A stretch of 64,000 bases of DNA from DASUSH01 sp963785155 (GTDB lineage: Bacteria > Actinomycetota > Thermoleophilia > Solirubrobacterales > 70-9), in contig CAWAUB010000014.1 of assembly GCA_963785155.1 (NCBI GenBank), positions 1 to 64,000 on the forward strand. Direction: 5' to 3'. This document shows, in pieces, positions 16,335-25,656 of this stretch. The position numbers and the translations under genes were made by a program. Every line of letters begins with the position of its first letter. Position 1 is the first letter of the stretch. The notes under the pieces are model-generated. The model had not been told where the DNA came from, ran no database searches, and was given only the letters and a program-made list of their open reading frames with translations.

Positions 16335-17090
16335 ATGGACCTCGGGATCGAAGGAAGGGTCGCCCTCGTCATGGGCGCGAGCCGCGGGATCGGCCACGGG
16401 ATCGCCGGATCGCTCGCTCGCGAGGGCGCGCGGGTGGCGATCGCCAGCCGCTCGGAGGAGCGGATCGAAGCGGCGGCGAAGGAACTGGGCGATGGGGTCG
16501 AGGGGTTCGTCGCGGACACCGACGACCTCGACCGGCTCGCGGCCCTGCCCGGCGAGGTCGCCGAGCGCCTCGGGCCGGTCGACATCCTCGTGACGAACAC
16601 CGGCGGTCCGCCGCCCGGCCAGACACTCGACAACGACGCCGAAGCCTGGGAGCGCGCCTACCGGACGCTGGTGCTGGCGACGAAGGTCCTCATCGAAGGA
16701 GTCCTGCCCGGGATGCGCGAGCGCGGCTGGGGCCGCATCGTCAACGTCGGCTCGACCTCGACCCGCGAGGTGATCCCCTGGCTCGCGCTCTCGAACGTGC
16801 ACAGGCCGGCCTCCGTCGCCCTACTCAAGTCGCTCTCCCGGGAGGTCGCCGGTGACGGCGTGACGGTGAACACGATCGCCACAGGACGCATCGCGACGGA
16901 TCGCCTGGCCGAGCTGGCGGGGGGTTCGATGGAGGCGGTCGAGGAGGCGGCGCGGACCGACGTGCCCGCGGGGCGCCTGGGCACGCCAGAGGAATACGGC
17001 GATCTCGTCGCCTTCGTGGCCTCCGATCGGGCCGCGTATCTGACCGGGACGGAGATCCCGCTCGACGGCGGATTGCTCCGGTCCATCTAG
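16335..17090 (+). CDS. SDR-family oxidoreductase lacking the usual catalytic tyrosine
   Basis: 251-residue short-chain dehydrogenase. The NAD(P)-binding motif is GASRGIG (14-20); NTGGPPPG replaces the usual NNAG; INVGS-like VNVGSTST holds the catalytic Ser. The YxxxK motif is not present: the equivalent helix reads LALSNVHRPASVALLKSLSR, keeping the Lys but with no Tyr. The C-terminus has the normal GTPEEYGDLVAFVASDRAAY and TGTEIPLDGG. This fits a known FabG-like subfamily (NTGGPPPG type) that also lacks the Tyr. Substrate unknown. Confidence 0.85.
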   Translation: MDLGIEGRVALVMGASRGIGHGIAGSLAREGARVAIASRSEERIEAAAKELGDGVEGFVADTDDLDRLAALPGEVAERLGPVDILVTNTGGPPPGQTLDNDAEAWERAYRTLVLATKVLIEGVLPGMRERGWGRIVNVGSTSTREVIPWLALSNVHRPASVALLKSLSREVAGDGVTVNTIATGRIATDRLAELAGGSMEAVEEAARTDVPAGRLGTPEEYGDLVAFVASDRAAYLTGTEIPLDGGLLRSI

Positions 17091-17190
17091 TCGCGGACTG
17101 GCCGGACAGCCAGTATTCATGCGGTTAGTTCAGTTTGTGTGGCCCGCGGAGCGGGTAGGCAGGGTCACGCCGACTTCACGCTCGGCGCTT

Positions 17191-19508
17191 GTGAGGGGCC
17201 TCCTGGGGAGAAAGATCGTGGCGGTCGGCGTGCGGGTGCGCCGCGCTCGCGCTGCCGTCGGGTGCATTCGCCGGGCCACGGGCTGGAGCTGACTGGACCA
17301 CCCCGTCACCGGATTCGCTCCTCCAGGCCTCCCCCTGGCGACCGGACTCAACGCGGGTGGCGAGGGCGCCGAGTGGGAGCTCGTCGACTCGATCGTCACC
17401 GGCAATCCGCACACGGACCTCGACTACTTCACCCAGGGCGGGGACACATACGCGTCCGTCGGGCACGCTCGGGACCGGCGGCAACGGCGGCGGCCAGACG
17501 ATCGTGCGCATGGTCGACGACGGCGTCGTCGCCCCCGAGTTCGTCACCGGCCATCCGTCCGCCAGCTGCCTCTCGAACCCCGCTGACACGACCGGCCTCC
17601 AGCACGACGTCGAGGCAACACCGAAGGGCAACGCGATCCTGAACACGGCGAACGACGCCGCCGTGACTTCCGACACGCAGCTTCTGATCGACGCGGCCGA
17701 CGCTCCCGGCAGATGCCATGACCAGGGCGACCTCGGCCTCGTCCCCGGCGTGCCGCAGGGCGGCCTGGAGATCGTCGACGTGACCAACCCGGCGGCGCCG
17801 AAGGAGATCGCGCTCGTCAGCGAGATCGGCGAGTCGCACACGGTCAACGTCGATCCGAAGCGCCCCCACATCGCCTACTCCGTGACGTCGGACTCCATCG
17901 GTGTGGACGAGAACGGAGTTCGCGCCAACGAGTCGGGCACCTCGATGGCCCTCGACGGGTTCGAGGTCGTCGACCTCTCCACTTGCATGAACTTCCCCGC
18001 GGGAGCCACGCTCGATGAGAAGCGCGCTGCGTGCAAGCCGCAGGTGTTCCGCTACCGGTATCCGAGCGCGGAGATCGCGCTCGGCCACACGATTCAGGAC
18101 GGCATCTACGCCTGCCATGAGCTCGAGGTCTATCCCGACGATCGGCTGATGTGCGGCAGCGGCGGCGCGCTGATCGGGTTCGACATGAGCGGCGCTTTCG
18201 ACGACAACGGGACGCCGAACGACTTCTCGGACGACAAGCCGAAGGGACCCCGCTGCCCTGCAACGTTCGCGACAGCTCCTCCGCGCCGCCGTTCACGACC
18301 GGCGCGAAGGTGACCGACTGCGTCGTCGGCGCGGGTGGGGCCGACCTTCGGGTCCCCGGCTGGCTCGCTGCCGGCGCGCCCTCCCTCCAGGGCGTCCAGC
18401 ACATCGGCAGCATCCACCACCAGGGACGGGATGCGACCGGTGCGACGGCACCGACGAACGCGGACGAGGACATCGACTTCGACCACGAGGCGGAGTTGAC
18501 CCAATCGGGCAACTTCCTGATCGCGACCGACGAGCGCGGCGGCGGGATCCTGCCGCCGGGCGCGAGCTGCGCCGGAGCTCCGGGCGGGCAGAGCCAGAAT
18601 CCGCTCGGAAACGGCGGCGTCCACTTCTACAAGGCGGACGCGCTCCACAAGGGCGGGCCGGGGACCCTCGAGGAGGAACAGACCGCCTACGCCCAGACGC
18701 CCGAGGGCGAGCGGGCGATCTTCCGGGCCGCGATCCAGACCCAGCCGCGGGCGACGATCTGCACCGCCCACGTCTTCCACCAGATCCCGGGCGAGAACCG
18801 GATCTTCATGGCCTGGTATTCGCAGGGGACGCGCGTGCTCGACTTCCTCGAGCGCCCGGACGGGACGATCGAGTTCAAGGAGGCGGGTTACTTCATCCCC
18901 GAGAACGCGAACCAGTGGGTGTCGGCGGTCTTCAAGCGGGATGCGAACGCCGACGGCACAGTCACCTACCACGGCGCCAGCGCCGACTTCAATCTCGGCG
19001 AGGCGGGGCGGAACGCAATCGACGTCTACAAGGTGACGCTGCCGCCCGCGCCCGTTCCGGCGGCCGGACCGGGTGTCGGCAACGGTGCCGGCGGTTCAGG
19101 CGGCGGCGGTGGCGGTGGCGCGGGCGGTGGACGGCGCGAAGCCCGCCGACGCCCGCTGCCCGAACGTGATCGGCGGCTCGAAGAAGCCCGAGCGGCTGAC
19201 CGGGACGAACTTCGGCGACACGATGCGCGGGCTCGGCGGCCGCGACCGGCTGAAGGGCGGGCTCGGCGACGACTGCCTGATCGGCGGCAAGGGCAAGGAC
19301 TCGGTCGCGGGCCAGGACGGCGACGACCTGCTGAAGCCGGGCAAGTCCGCCGACCGAGCGACGGGCGGTGCCGGCAACGACACCGTCAAGGCACGCGGCG
19401 GCGGTCGGGACAAGGTCAACTGCGGGCCGGGCGAGGACACCGCGGTCGTCGACAAGCGCGACCGCGTGCGCGGCTGCGAGAAGGTCCGCGGCGAAGAAGT
19501 ACGTCTAG
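17191..19508 (+). CDS. Large secreted LVIVD-like propeller protein with RTX-type C-terminus, several frameshifts
   Basis: About 770 residues if the frame changes are ignored. The N-terminus is a signal peptide (AALALPSGAFA then GPRAGADW) in a frame shifted from GTG 17191. The body contains QGGLEIVDVTNPAAPKEIAL and FEVVDLSTC (LVIVD-type repeats of surface propellers), GHTIQDGIYACHELEVYPDD, HQGRDATG, IDFDHEAELTQSGNFLIATD and TRVLDFLERPDGTIEF. A Gly-rich linker near 19090-19130 leads to RTX-like repeats (GTNFGDTMRGLGGRDRLKGG) ending with paired-Cys VNCGPGEDT and VRGCEKV, as in the TolB/RTX protein. Frame changes near 17270, 17465, 18240, 19125 and 19495. Probably exported; the ligand is unknown. 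Confidence 0.7.
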
Positions 19509-20273
19509 GCCTCGACGGGGCGCAGGGTGCCGGCGCGGCTGCGCACCACCCCGATCCAAACAGCACCGGCGGCGATCATCCCGAGGCTCAGCAGCTGCGG
19601 GAGGGTGAGCCCGGCGACGACCGCGTCGTTGCGGCGGACGAACTCGACGAGGAAGCGCTCGAGCCCGGCGAGGACGAGGTAGAGCGCGAAGAGGATGCCG
19701 GGCCGGAAACGGTCGCGCCACGTCCACAGCAGGGCGGCGACGCCGAACATCGCCAGCGCCTCGTAGATCGGCGTCGGGTGGACCTCGACGCCCTCGGGGG
19801 TCGGCACCGTGCCGTCGGGATAGCCCATCGCCCAAGGCCCGTCCCACGGCTCGCCGTAGTCGCCGTCGCCGGACAGCTGGCAGCCGATCCGCCCGACCGC
19901 GTAGCCGACCGCCAGCGGGACCGGCGGCGATGTCGAGCAGCTGGAGCGAGAGCATCTTCCGCCAGCGCGCCCAGAGGATCACCCCGATCGCGCCGCCGAT
20001 CACGCCGCCGTACCAGACGAGCCCAGAGCCGGAGAAGACGTTGCCGAGGAGGTCGTCGGAGACCTCGCTCCAGTTCTGGATCAGGAAGTCGATCCGCGAC
20101 CCGACGATCCCGCCGATCAGCCCGGCGAAGATGATCTCGTAGGCCCAGTCCGGCGGCTTGCCGAGCTCCTTCAGCCGCTTCGCGAGGATCACGCCGGCCG
20201 CGACGAAGCCGAGCGCGAACATGATCCCGAAGGTCTGAAGGGTGACGGGGCCTATGTCAATTTCTGGCTGCAT
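19505..20273 (-). CDS. lgt: Prolipoprotein diacylglyceryl transferase, one frameshift
   Basis: Integral membrane enzyme that moves diacylglyceryl from phosphatidylglycerol to the lipobox Cys of prolipoproteins. ATG 20273 starts MQPEIDIGPVTLQTFGIMFA. Typical segments are GGVIGGAIGVILWARWR, VGRIGCQLSGDGDYG (Lgt signature region with the essential Arg), VHPTPIYEA (conserved HPxxxYE) and GLERFLVEFVRRND. One frame change near 19922 separates the N-terminal third from the rest; total length about 256 residues, normal for Lgt. The stop at 19505-19507 overlaps the end of the convergent RTX protein gene. Confidence 0.88.
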
Positions 20274-20299
20274 TCGAACTTAGCTCTGTAGGTACCTAG

Positions 20300-20371
20300 T
20301 AGCCCCGCGGAGAATCGAACTCCGATTACCAGAATGAAAATCTGGCGTCCTAGCCATTAGACGACGGGGCC
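20300..20371 (-). tRNA. tRNA-Glu (anticodon UUC)
   Basis: Cloverleaf on the minus strand: acceptor GGCCCCG/CGGGGCT (G-U closing pair), D arm with GTCTAATGGCTAGGAC, anticodon arm CCAGA-TTTTCAT-TCTGG (anticodon TTC), T arm CGGAG-TTCGATT-CTCCG. 72 nt including the discriminator A. Confidence 0.93.
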
Positions 20372-20389
20372 CAGGGATGCGGCGAAAGT

Positions 20390-21268
20390 CTAGGAGCCGA
20401 GCAGTAGCTCCAGCAGGGCCTTCTGGGAGTGCAGTCGGTTCTCTGCCTGGTCCCAAACGGCGGAGCGCTCGCCGTAGAGGACGTCCTCGGTGATCTCCTG
20501 GCCCGGGTGGGCGGGGAGGCAGTGGAGGGCGATCGCCCGGTCGGACGCCTTTGCCAGAAGATCGGCGTCGATGCGGTACGGGGCGAGGGCCGACTTGCGG
20601 GCGTCCTCGTCCTCGTCGCCCATCGAGACCCAGACGTCGGTGTAGACCGCGTCGGCGCCTGCCACGGCCTCCGCCGGATCGCGGGTGAGCTGCGCGCCGT
20701 GGGCCTCGTCCAGCTCGTAGCCATCGGGCGACGCGATCGCCACCTCGACCCCGGCGAGCCCGCCGACGATCGCGAGTGAGCGGGCGACGTTGTTGCCGTC
20801 GCCGACGTAGGCGAGCTTCAGGCCGCGAAGCTCGCCGAAGCGCTCGCGCATCGTCATCAGGTCGGCGAGCGCCTGGCAGGGATGGTGCTCGGGGGTCAGG
20901 GCGTTCACGACCGGCACCTCCGATTCGGACGCCAGCTCGGCGACCTCCGGATGGGAGCCAGAGCGGATCACGATCGCGTGGAGAAACCGCGAGAGCACCC
21001 GGGCGGTGTCCCCGATCGACTCCCCGCGGGAAAGCTGCAGCTCGTCGCTGCGAAGCACGAGCGGCGAGCCGCCCAGCTCGTTCACGCCCACCTCGAAGGA
21101 GACCCGCGTCCGCGTCGATGGCCGCTGGAAGACGAGGGCGACGCTGCGCCCGGCCAGCGACTCCGAGCCCTCGCTCGGCCGCCCGGCCTTGAGCTCGATC
21201 GCCCGCCCGAGCAGCCCGTCGAGCTCCTCGGCCGAGAGCTCCTCCCCTGTGACGAAGTTCCGCGCCAT
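20390..21268 (-). CDS. argF: Ornithine carbamoyltransferase
   Basis: Transfers carbamoyl from carbamoyl phosphate to ornithine to give citrulline in arginine synthesis. 292 residues. Carbamoyl phosphate is bound by STRTR (51-55), with HPCQ (129-132); the ornithine side has DVWVSMGDE and the catalytic-Cys loop HCLPAHPGQEI. All signature residues are intact. ATG 21268 (MARNFVTGEE) is the family-like start. The gene lies alone between tRNA-Glu and a divergent nuclease gene, without other arg genes in the window. Confidence 0.95.
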   Translation of the reverse strand: MARNFVTGEELSAEELDGLLGRAIELKAGRPSEGSESLAGRSVALVFQRPSTRTRVSFEVGVNELGGSPLVLRSDELQLSRGESIGDTARVLSRFLHAIVIRSGSHPEVAELASESEVPVVNALTPEHHPCQALADLMTMRERFGELRGLKLAYVGDGNNVARSLAIVGGLAGVEVAIASPDGYELDEAHGAQLTRDPAEAVAGADAVYTDVWVSMGDEDEDARKSALAPYRIDADLLAKASDRAIALHCLPAHPGQEITEDVLYGERSAVWDQAENRLHSQKALLELLLGS

Positions 21269-21290
21269 CGAAGCGCCCGATACTAGGTGG

Positions 21291-22086
21291 GTGCTCCGTG
21301 CCCTGAGCTGGAACCTCTACCACGGTCGGGACTTCCCACCGGACCGCACCCTGCGCACCTGGCGCTCGCGCATCCTTCGGCTCGACGAGCGCAACGAGAC
21401 CCACCGCCAGGTCAACCGCGACCTCTTCGACGAGTTCGCGGCCGTTCTGGCCGGCGCGAAGTGGGACGTCGCGCTGCTCCAGGAATGCCCGCCACGCTGG
21501 ACGACGCGGCTCGCGGCGGCGTGCGGCGCCGAGCCGCAGGTCTCCCTCACCTCGCGCAACTCACTCTCGGGCGTGCGCGCCCTGCTCGCTCGCCAGAACC
21601 CCGACCTGATGGCGTCCGCCGAAGGCGGCGCGAACCTCACCCTCGTCCGGGGCGACCGGATCGCCGAGCGCGACGAGTTCGTCCTCGCCGAGGAGCCCGA
21701 GCGGCGGACCATGGCGTTCACCGCGCTCGCCTCCGGGACCTGCTGCGCCAACGTCCACACCTCGAATGCCGCCCCTGACGTCGTCGGCGCGGAGGTCCTG
21801 CGCGCGGCCGGGCGAGCGCTCGAGCTCGCCGGGGATAGGCCGCTCGTTTTCGGCGGCGACCTGAACCTCTCCCCCGCTCGGGGGCCCGAGGTCTTCGCCG
21901 AGCTGGCGTCACTGGGCCTCGCCGGCCCGACCGCGGACGACGCGATCGATCACCTTCTCTGCCGCCGGACTCGAGACCACCGAGCCGCCCGAGCGGTGGC
22001 CCGCGGACCGCCGCGAGGTGACCGAGGAAGGGCTCGCGATCCGCCTTTCCGACCACGCTCCGGTCGACGCCGTCTTCGCCGCATGA
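21291..22086 (+). CDS. Endonuclease/exonuclease/phosphatase-fold protein, one frameshift
   Basis: EEP-superfamily hydrolase of about 264 residues without signal peptide. VLRALSWNLYHGRDFP has the Asn of the metal site, VALLQECPPRW the metal-binding Glu, FGGDLNLSP the Asp/Asn pair, and after a frame change near 21960 the C-terminal RLSDHAPVDAVFAA gives the catalytic Asp-His. GTG 21291 follows a GATACT box by 6 nt, suggesting a leaderless message. Only 22 bp separate it from the divergent argF start. Phosphodiester substrate unknown. Confidence 0.78.
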
Positions 22087-22161
22087 TTCGGTACCGGGGT
22101 TTACTGAGTCGCTCAGCGGTGAGATAGTGCTCAGCACCAACCACTTACGAGGAGGACACTG

Positions 22162-23070
22162 ATGGCAGCTGGTTCGAAGTCCGGAGCGCGCAGCGGTAGC
22201 AAACGCAAGACGAGCGGTTCCCGCAAAAGCTCCGGCGCGAGCCGGCGTAAGTCGAGCGCGAAGGCGGCTTCGAGCCGGACGCGCTCATCGTCGAAGTCAC
22301 GCGCCTCGTCGAAGTCGCGCGCCGCGTCCGCGGGCCGCGCCGACAAGAGCGTCGAGGCCTTCCGCGACGCGCTCGAGCGCAGCGTCACCCTCTCCCGCGA
22401 CCGCCTCAAGGAGGTCATGGACGACGCCGTCAAGCGCGGCCGCATGCAGCGCGGCGACGCCGACAAGCTCGTCTCCGACCTGGTCAACCGCGGCACCAAG
22501 TACCGCAAGGAGCTGGTCCGCGACCTCGAGAAGCTCCGCAAGGACTTCGAGAAGCGGGCGAACAAGGCCCGCCGCGACGCGGAGCAGCAGGCCCGCAAGA
22601 CCCGGCGCGAGGCCGAAGCCCAGGTGAAGAAGGCCCGCCGCGACGCGGAGACGCGGGCGCGGAAGGCTCGCAAGCAGGCCGAGAGCACAACGAGCAAGGC
22701 CCGCAAGCGCGCGGAGGCGGGCGCCAAGCGCGCCGGTCGCGCGGCCCGCGACGTTGCCGATCCCGCTCTCGCGCAGGCCGACTCCGTTCGCCGGCGCGCC
22801 GGTGGCCCGGGCGGCCCGATCACCGGGTACGACGTGCTCACCGTCGCACAGATCAAGAAGCGTCTCGGCGACCTCTCGAAGGCGGAGCTGCGCAAGGTCC
22901 GCACCTACGAGAACAACAACGAGAAGCGCAAGGGCCTGATCTCGGATCTCGACAAGCGGATCGGCGACAAGCCGGCGAGCAGCCGCAAGCGCCCCGCGGC
23001 GAAGAAGAAGCCGGCCGCGAAGAAGCGGACGACCGCGAAGAAGAAGCCCGCCGCGCGCAAGAAGTCCTAG
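22162..23070 (+). CDS. Histone-like/phasin-like basic protein with coiled coil
   Basis: 302 residues, very rich in Lys, Arg, Ala and Ser. Residues 1-60 are a disordered SR/SK tail. Residues about 60-125 form a phasin-like helical region (DKSVEAFRDALERSVTLSRD, then YRKELVRDLEKLRKDFEKR). About 125-210 is a highly charged coiled coil of ARRDAEQQARKTRREAE-type repeats. A conserved small domain follows (GYDVLTVAQIKKRLGDLSKA, ELRKVRTYENNNEKRKGL), and the C-terminus is an H1-like tail of AAKKKPAAKK repeats. A GAGGAGG lies upstream of ATG 22162. The tails suggest DNA binding as in HupB or histone H1; the phasin part alternatively suggests granule or membrane association. Confidence 0.75.
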   Translation: MAAGSKSGARSGSKRKTSGSRKSSGASRRKSSAKAASSRTRSSSKSRASSKSRAASAGRADKSVEAFRDALERSVTLSRDRLKEVMDDAVKRGRMQRGDADKLVSDLVNRGTKYRKELVRDLEKLRKDFEKRANKARRDAEQQARKTRREAEAQVKKARRDAETRARKARKQAESTTSKARKRAEAGAKRAGRAARDVADPALAQADSVRRRAGGPGGPITGYDVLTVAQIKKRLGDLSKAELRKVRTYENNNEKRKGLISDLDKRIGDKPASSRKRPAAKKKPAAKKRTTAKKKPAARKKS

Positions 23071-23096
23071 ACGCGCGGCGCGCCACAGCCGGTACC

Positions 23097-23102
23097 TAGT
23101 CT
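23097..23102 (+). promoter_or_regulatory. Candidate -10 element of a leaderless RlmD-type gene
   Basis: TAGTCT ends 6 nt before ATG 23109. No ribosome binding site. Confidence 0.4.
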
Positions 23103-23108
23103 GGGGGC

Positions 23109-24464
23109 ATGGGAACGCCCCCGGACACGGCCGCGCCTGCGGCGGCGCGGCCTCGCCGTTCCGATGAGCTGACCCTCGAGGTCGAGGACCTCGTCTACGG
23201 CGGTCGCGGAATCGCCCGCCACGAGGGCTTCGTCGTCTTCGTGCGCGGCGCGCTGCCCGGCGACCGGGTCAAGGCGAGGGTGACCCGCTCGAAGCGCCAC
23301 TTCGCCGACGCCGAGGCGATCGAGGTCCTCCGCCCCAGCCCCGACCGGATTCCCGCCCGTTGCGATCACGGCGGCGAGCCGTGCCCCGGAGCGCCCTGGC
23401 AGGAGCTCCCCTACGAGCTCCAGCTCGAACACAAGCAGCGCCAGGTCGCCGACGCGCTCGAGCGGATCGGCGGCCTCTCGGGCTACGAGCTCGAGCCGAT
23501 CGAGCCCGCGATCGAGCAGTGGCGCTACCGCAACAAGTTCGAGTACTCGTTCGGCGAGCTCGACGGCGAGCTCGTGCTCGGCTTCCACGCCCGCGGCCGC
23601 TGGGACGTCGTGGTCGACGCCGAGGACTGCCTGCTCGCCTCGGAGGCCGGCAACGCCGCCCGCAACGCGGTCCGCCACTGGGCACGCGTCGAGGGCATCC
23701 CCGCCTTCGACCGCCGCGAGGGTCACGGCGTGCTGCGCAACCTCGTCGTCCGCGAGGGCCGGCGCACGGGCCAGCTGCAGACCCGGCTGGTCACCTCACG
23801 CGCCGAGTTCGCGCGCCCGCCCGTCGACCTGCACACGATGATCGACGGCCCCTCGGGGGGTACGGACGGGCCGACCGGCGCGCTCGGCGCGGAGCGCGTG
23901 GCCGAGGAGCTCGCCGGCCTGCGCTTCGAGATCTCGCCGAAGGCCTTCTTTCAGACGAACACCGAGATGGCCGAGCGCCTCTACGCGATCGCGGCGGATT
24001 ACGCGGGGCTCACCGGCGGCGAACGCGTCTACGACCTTTTCTGCGGGATCGGCACGATCACCCTCTATCTCGCCCGACAGGCCGGCGAGGTCTGGGGGGT
24101 CGAGATCATCGCCCAGGCGATCGCCGACGCGGAGGAGAACGCGCGCCGCAACGAGATCGAGAACGCGCACTTCCGCGCCGCCGACGCCCGGCTCGCGATC
24201 CGGCCGCTGATCGAGGAGGCCGGCAAACCCGACCTCGTGGTCGTCGACCCGCCCCGTTCCGGCCTCTCGAACAAGATCATCCGCCGGATCCTGGAATGCA
24301 ACGCGAAGCGGATCGTCTACGTCTCCTGCAACCCGACGACGCTTGCCCCGAACGCCGCCGCGCTCGGCGAGGCCGGATATAGGCTGCGCCGCGTGAAGCC
24401 GGTCGACATGTTTCCCCACACCCACCACGTGGAGTGCGTGGCACTGCTGGAGAAGGAGGCGTGA
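23109..24464 (+). CDS. Class I SAM-dependent RNA (uracil-C5) methyltransferase, RlmD/TrmA family
   Basis: 451 residues. An N-terminal TRAM domain (LEVEDLVYGGRGIARHEGFV, VRGALPGDRVKARVTRSKRH) is followed by a Cys-containing iron-sulfur-like segment (ARCDHGGEPCPGAPWQ) and the methyltransferase core. SAM motif I is VYDLFCGIGTITLYLAR, then the VVVDPPRSGL motif, and the nucleophilic Cys is in RIVYVSCNPTTLA. The C-terminal HTHHVECVALLEKE is typical. Methylates C5 of uracil in 23S rRNA (RlmD-like) or tRNA; which position cannot be told. Its stop overlaps the GTG of the next gene, so they are co-translated. Confidence 0.9.
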   Translation: MGTPPDTAAPAAARPRRSDELTLEVEDLVYGGRGIARHEGFVVFVRGALPGDRVKARVTRSKRHFADAEAIEVLRPSPDRIPARCDHGGEPCPGAPWQELPYELQLEHKQRQVADALERIGGLSGYELEPIEPAIEQWRYRNKFEYSFGELDGELVLGFHARGRWDVVVDAEDCLLASEAGNAARNAVRHWARVEGIPAFDRREGHGVLRNLVVREGRRTGQLQTRLVTSRAEFARPPVDLHTMIDGPSGGTDGPTGALGAERVAEELAGLRFEISPKAFFQTNTEMAERLYAIAADYAGLTGGERVYDLFCGIGTITLYLARQAGEVWGVEIIAQAIADAEENARRNEIENAHFRAADARLAIRPLIEEAGKPDLVVVDPPRSGLSNKIIRRILECNAKRIVYVSCNPTTLAPNAAALGEAGYRLRRVKPVDMFPHTHHVECVALLEKEA

Positions 24465-25255
24465 GCGTCCGGGGGTTCGGCGTTGCAGCGGGACTCGACC
24501 CCGAGATCGCGACCCCGCTGGCCGCGCGCTGCGCCGAGCTCGGCTACACCTCGATGTGGTCGAACGACCACCCGGCCGCGCTCGGTCTCGAGACACTCGC
24601 GGCCTTTGCCGAGGGCTCGGACGATGTCGAGCTCGGCGTTGCCGTGATGGCCCTCGACCGCCACGACCCGATCGAGATCAACGGGGCGATCGAGCGACTG
24701 GGCCTGGATCGCAACCGCATCTGGCTCGGTGTCGGCGCCGGCTTCTCGAAGAAGCCGCTGACCCGGATGCGGGAGATCGAGCCGCAGCTCCGTGACGTCG
24801 TCCCCGGCGTCCGCCTCGTCCTCGCCGCGATGGGCCCGAAGATGTGCGCGCTCGGCGGATCGACCTTCGACGGCGTCTTCTTCAACTGGATGAGCCCAGA
24901 GTTCGCCGGCGGCGCCCGCGAGCATGTCGAGCGGGGCGCCGAGGAGGCCGGCCGCAAGACGCCGCCGATCTTCGGCTACGTCCGCACCGCGGTCGGCGAC
25001 GACGCCGGCGAGCGGCTCGCGAAGGAGGAGTCGTTCTACCGCGACCTCCACGACGGCTACCGCAATCACTTCGACCGGCTCGGAGCGCCGGAGGGCACGG
25101 TCGGTGTCGCCGCCCCGCATGCCGACGCAGCCCAGGAAGGCCTTGCAGAGCACCACGAGTCACTCGACGTCGTCGTCGTCCGCGGTCTTGCGAGCGGCCG
25201 CCTCGACGCGATGAGCGCGGTGGCCGAGGCCGCCTCGCCAGCGCAGAGCGCCTGA
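24461..25255 (+). CDS. LLM-class F420-dependent oxidoreductase
   Basis: 264-residue luciferase-like TIM-barrel protein, a family that in actinobacteria uses cofactor F420. Motifs: GLDPEIATPLAARCAELGYT, SMWSNDHPAALGLETLAAFA, VELGVAVMALDRHDP and RIWLGVGAGFSKKPLTRMRE, then LAAMGPKMCALGG. GTG 24461 is chosen because AGAAGGAGG lies just upstream and it overlaps the RlmD-type stop (GTGA). Substrate unknown. Confidence 0.85.
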   Translation: MSVRGFGVAAGLDPEIATPLAARCAELGYTSMWSNDHPAALGLETLAAFAEGSDDVELGVAVMALDRHDPIEINGAIERLGLDRNRIWLGVGAGFSKKPLTRMREIEPQLRDVVPGVRLVLAAMGPKMCALGGSTFDGVFFNWMSPEFAGGAREHVERGAEEAGRKTPPIFGYVRTAVGDDAGERLAKEESFYRDLHDGYRNHFDRLGAPEGTVGVAAPHADAAQEGLAEHHESLDVVVVRGLASGRLDAMSAVAEAASPAQSA

Positions 25256-25263
25256 CCGCGGTC

Positions 25264-25641
25264 ATGTCTCACGACAACGTTGAGACCTTCAAGCGGGGGC
25301 TCGAAGCGTGGAACGACGACGACATCGATCTCTGGATCGAACAACTCCATCCAGAGGTCCGGTGGTCGGCGCTCATGGAGGAGTACCGCGGGCACGCCGG
25401 CGCTCGCCAGGCATGGGAGAGCTTCAAGGGCGACATGCAGCTCGAGGTCCGATTCGAGGAGATCCGGGACCTGGGGGATTCGGTGCTCGGTCTGGGCGAG
25501 ATTGCCGCCACCGGTCGGACATCTGGAGTGGACCGGGAGTGAGGTCGCACAGCTCGTCACCTACCGGGACGGAAAGGCTGTCGGCTGCGTGACTTCCCCA
25601 GCTACTCCGAAGGCCTCAGGGCCGCAGGGCTCTCCGAATAG
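25264..25641 (+). CDS. SnoaL-like (NTF2 fold) protein, two frameshifts
   Basis: About 125 residues. ATG 25264 opens MSHDNVETFKRGLEAWNDDD, followed by LWIEQLHPEVRWSALMEEYR and EVRFEEIRDLGDSVLGLGE, a typical NTF2-like hydrolase/isomerase domain. Frames change near 25520 and 25590; ignoring them the C-terminus reads EVAQLVTYRDGKAVGCV then FPSYSEGLRAAGLSE at TAG 25639-25641, which is the expected family ending. Lies 8 bp after the LLM gene, so likely the last gene of that operon. Confidence 0.7.
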
Positions 25642-25656
25642 CCGCGCCCTAATCGC

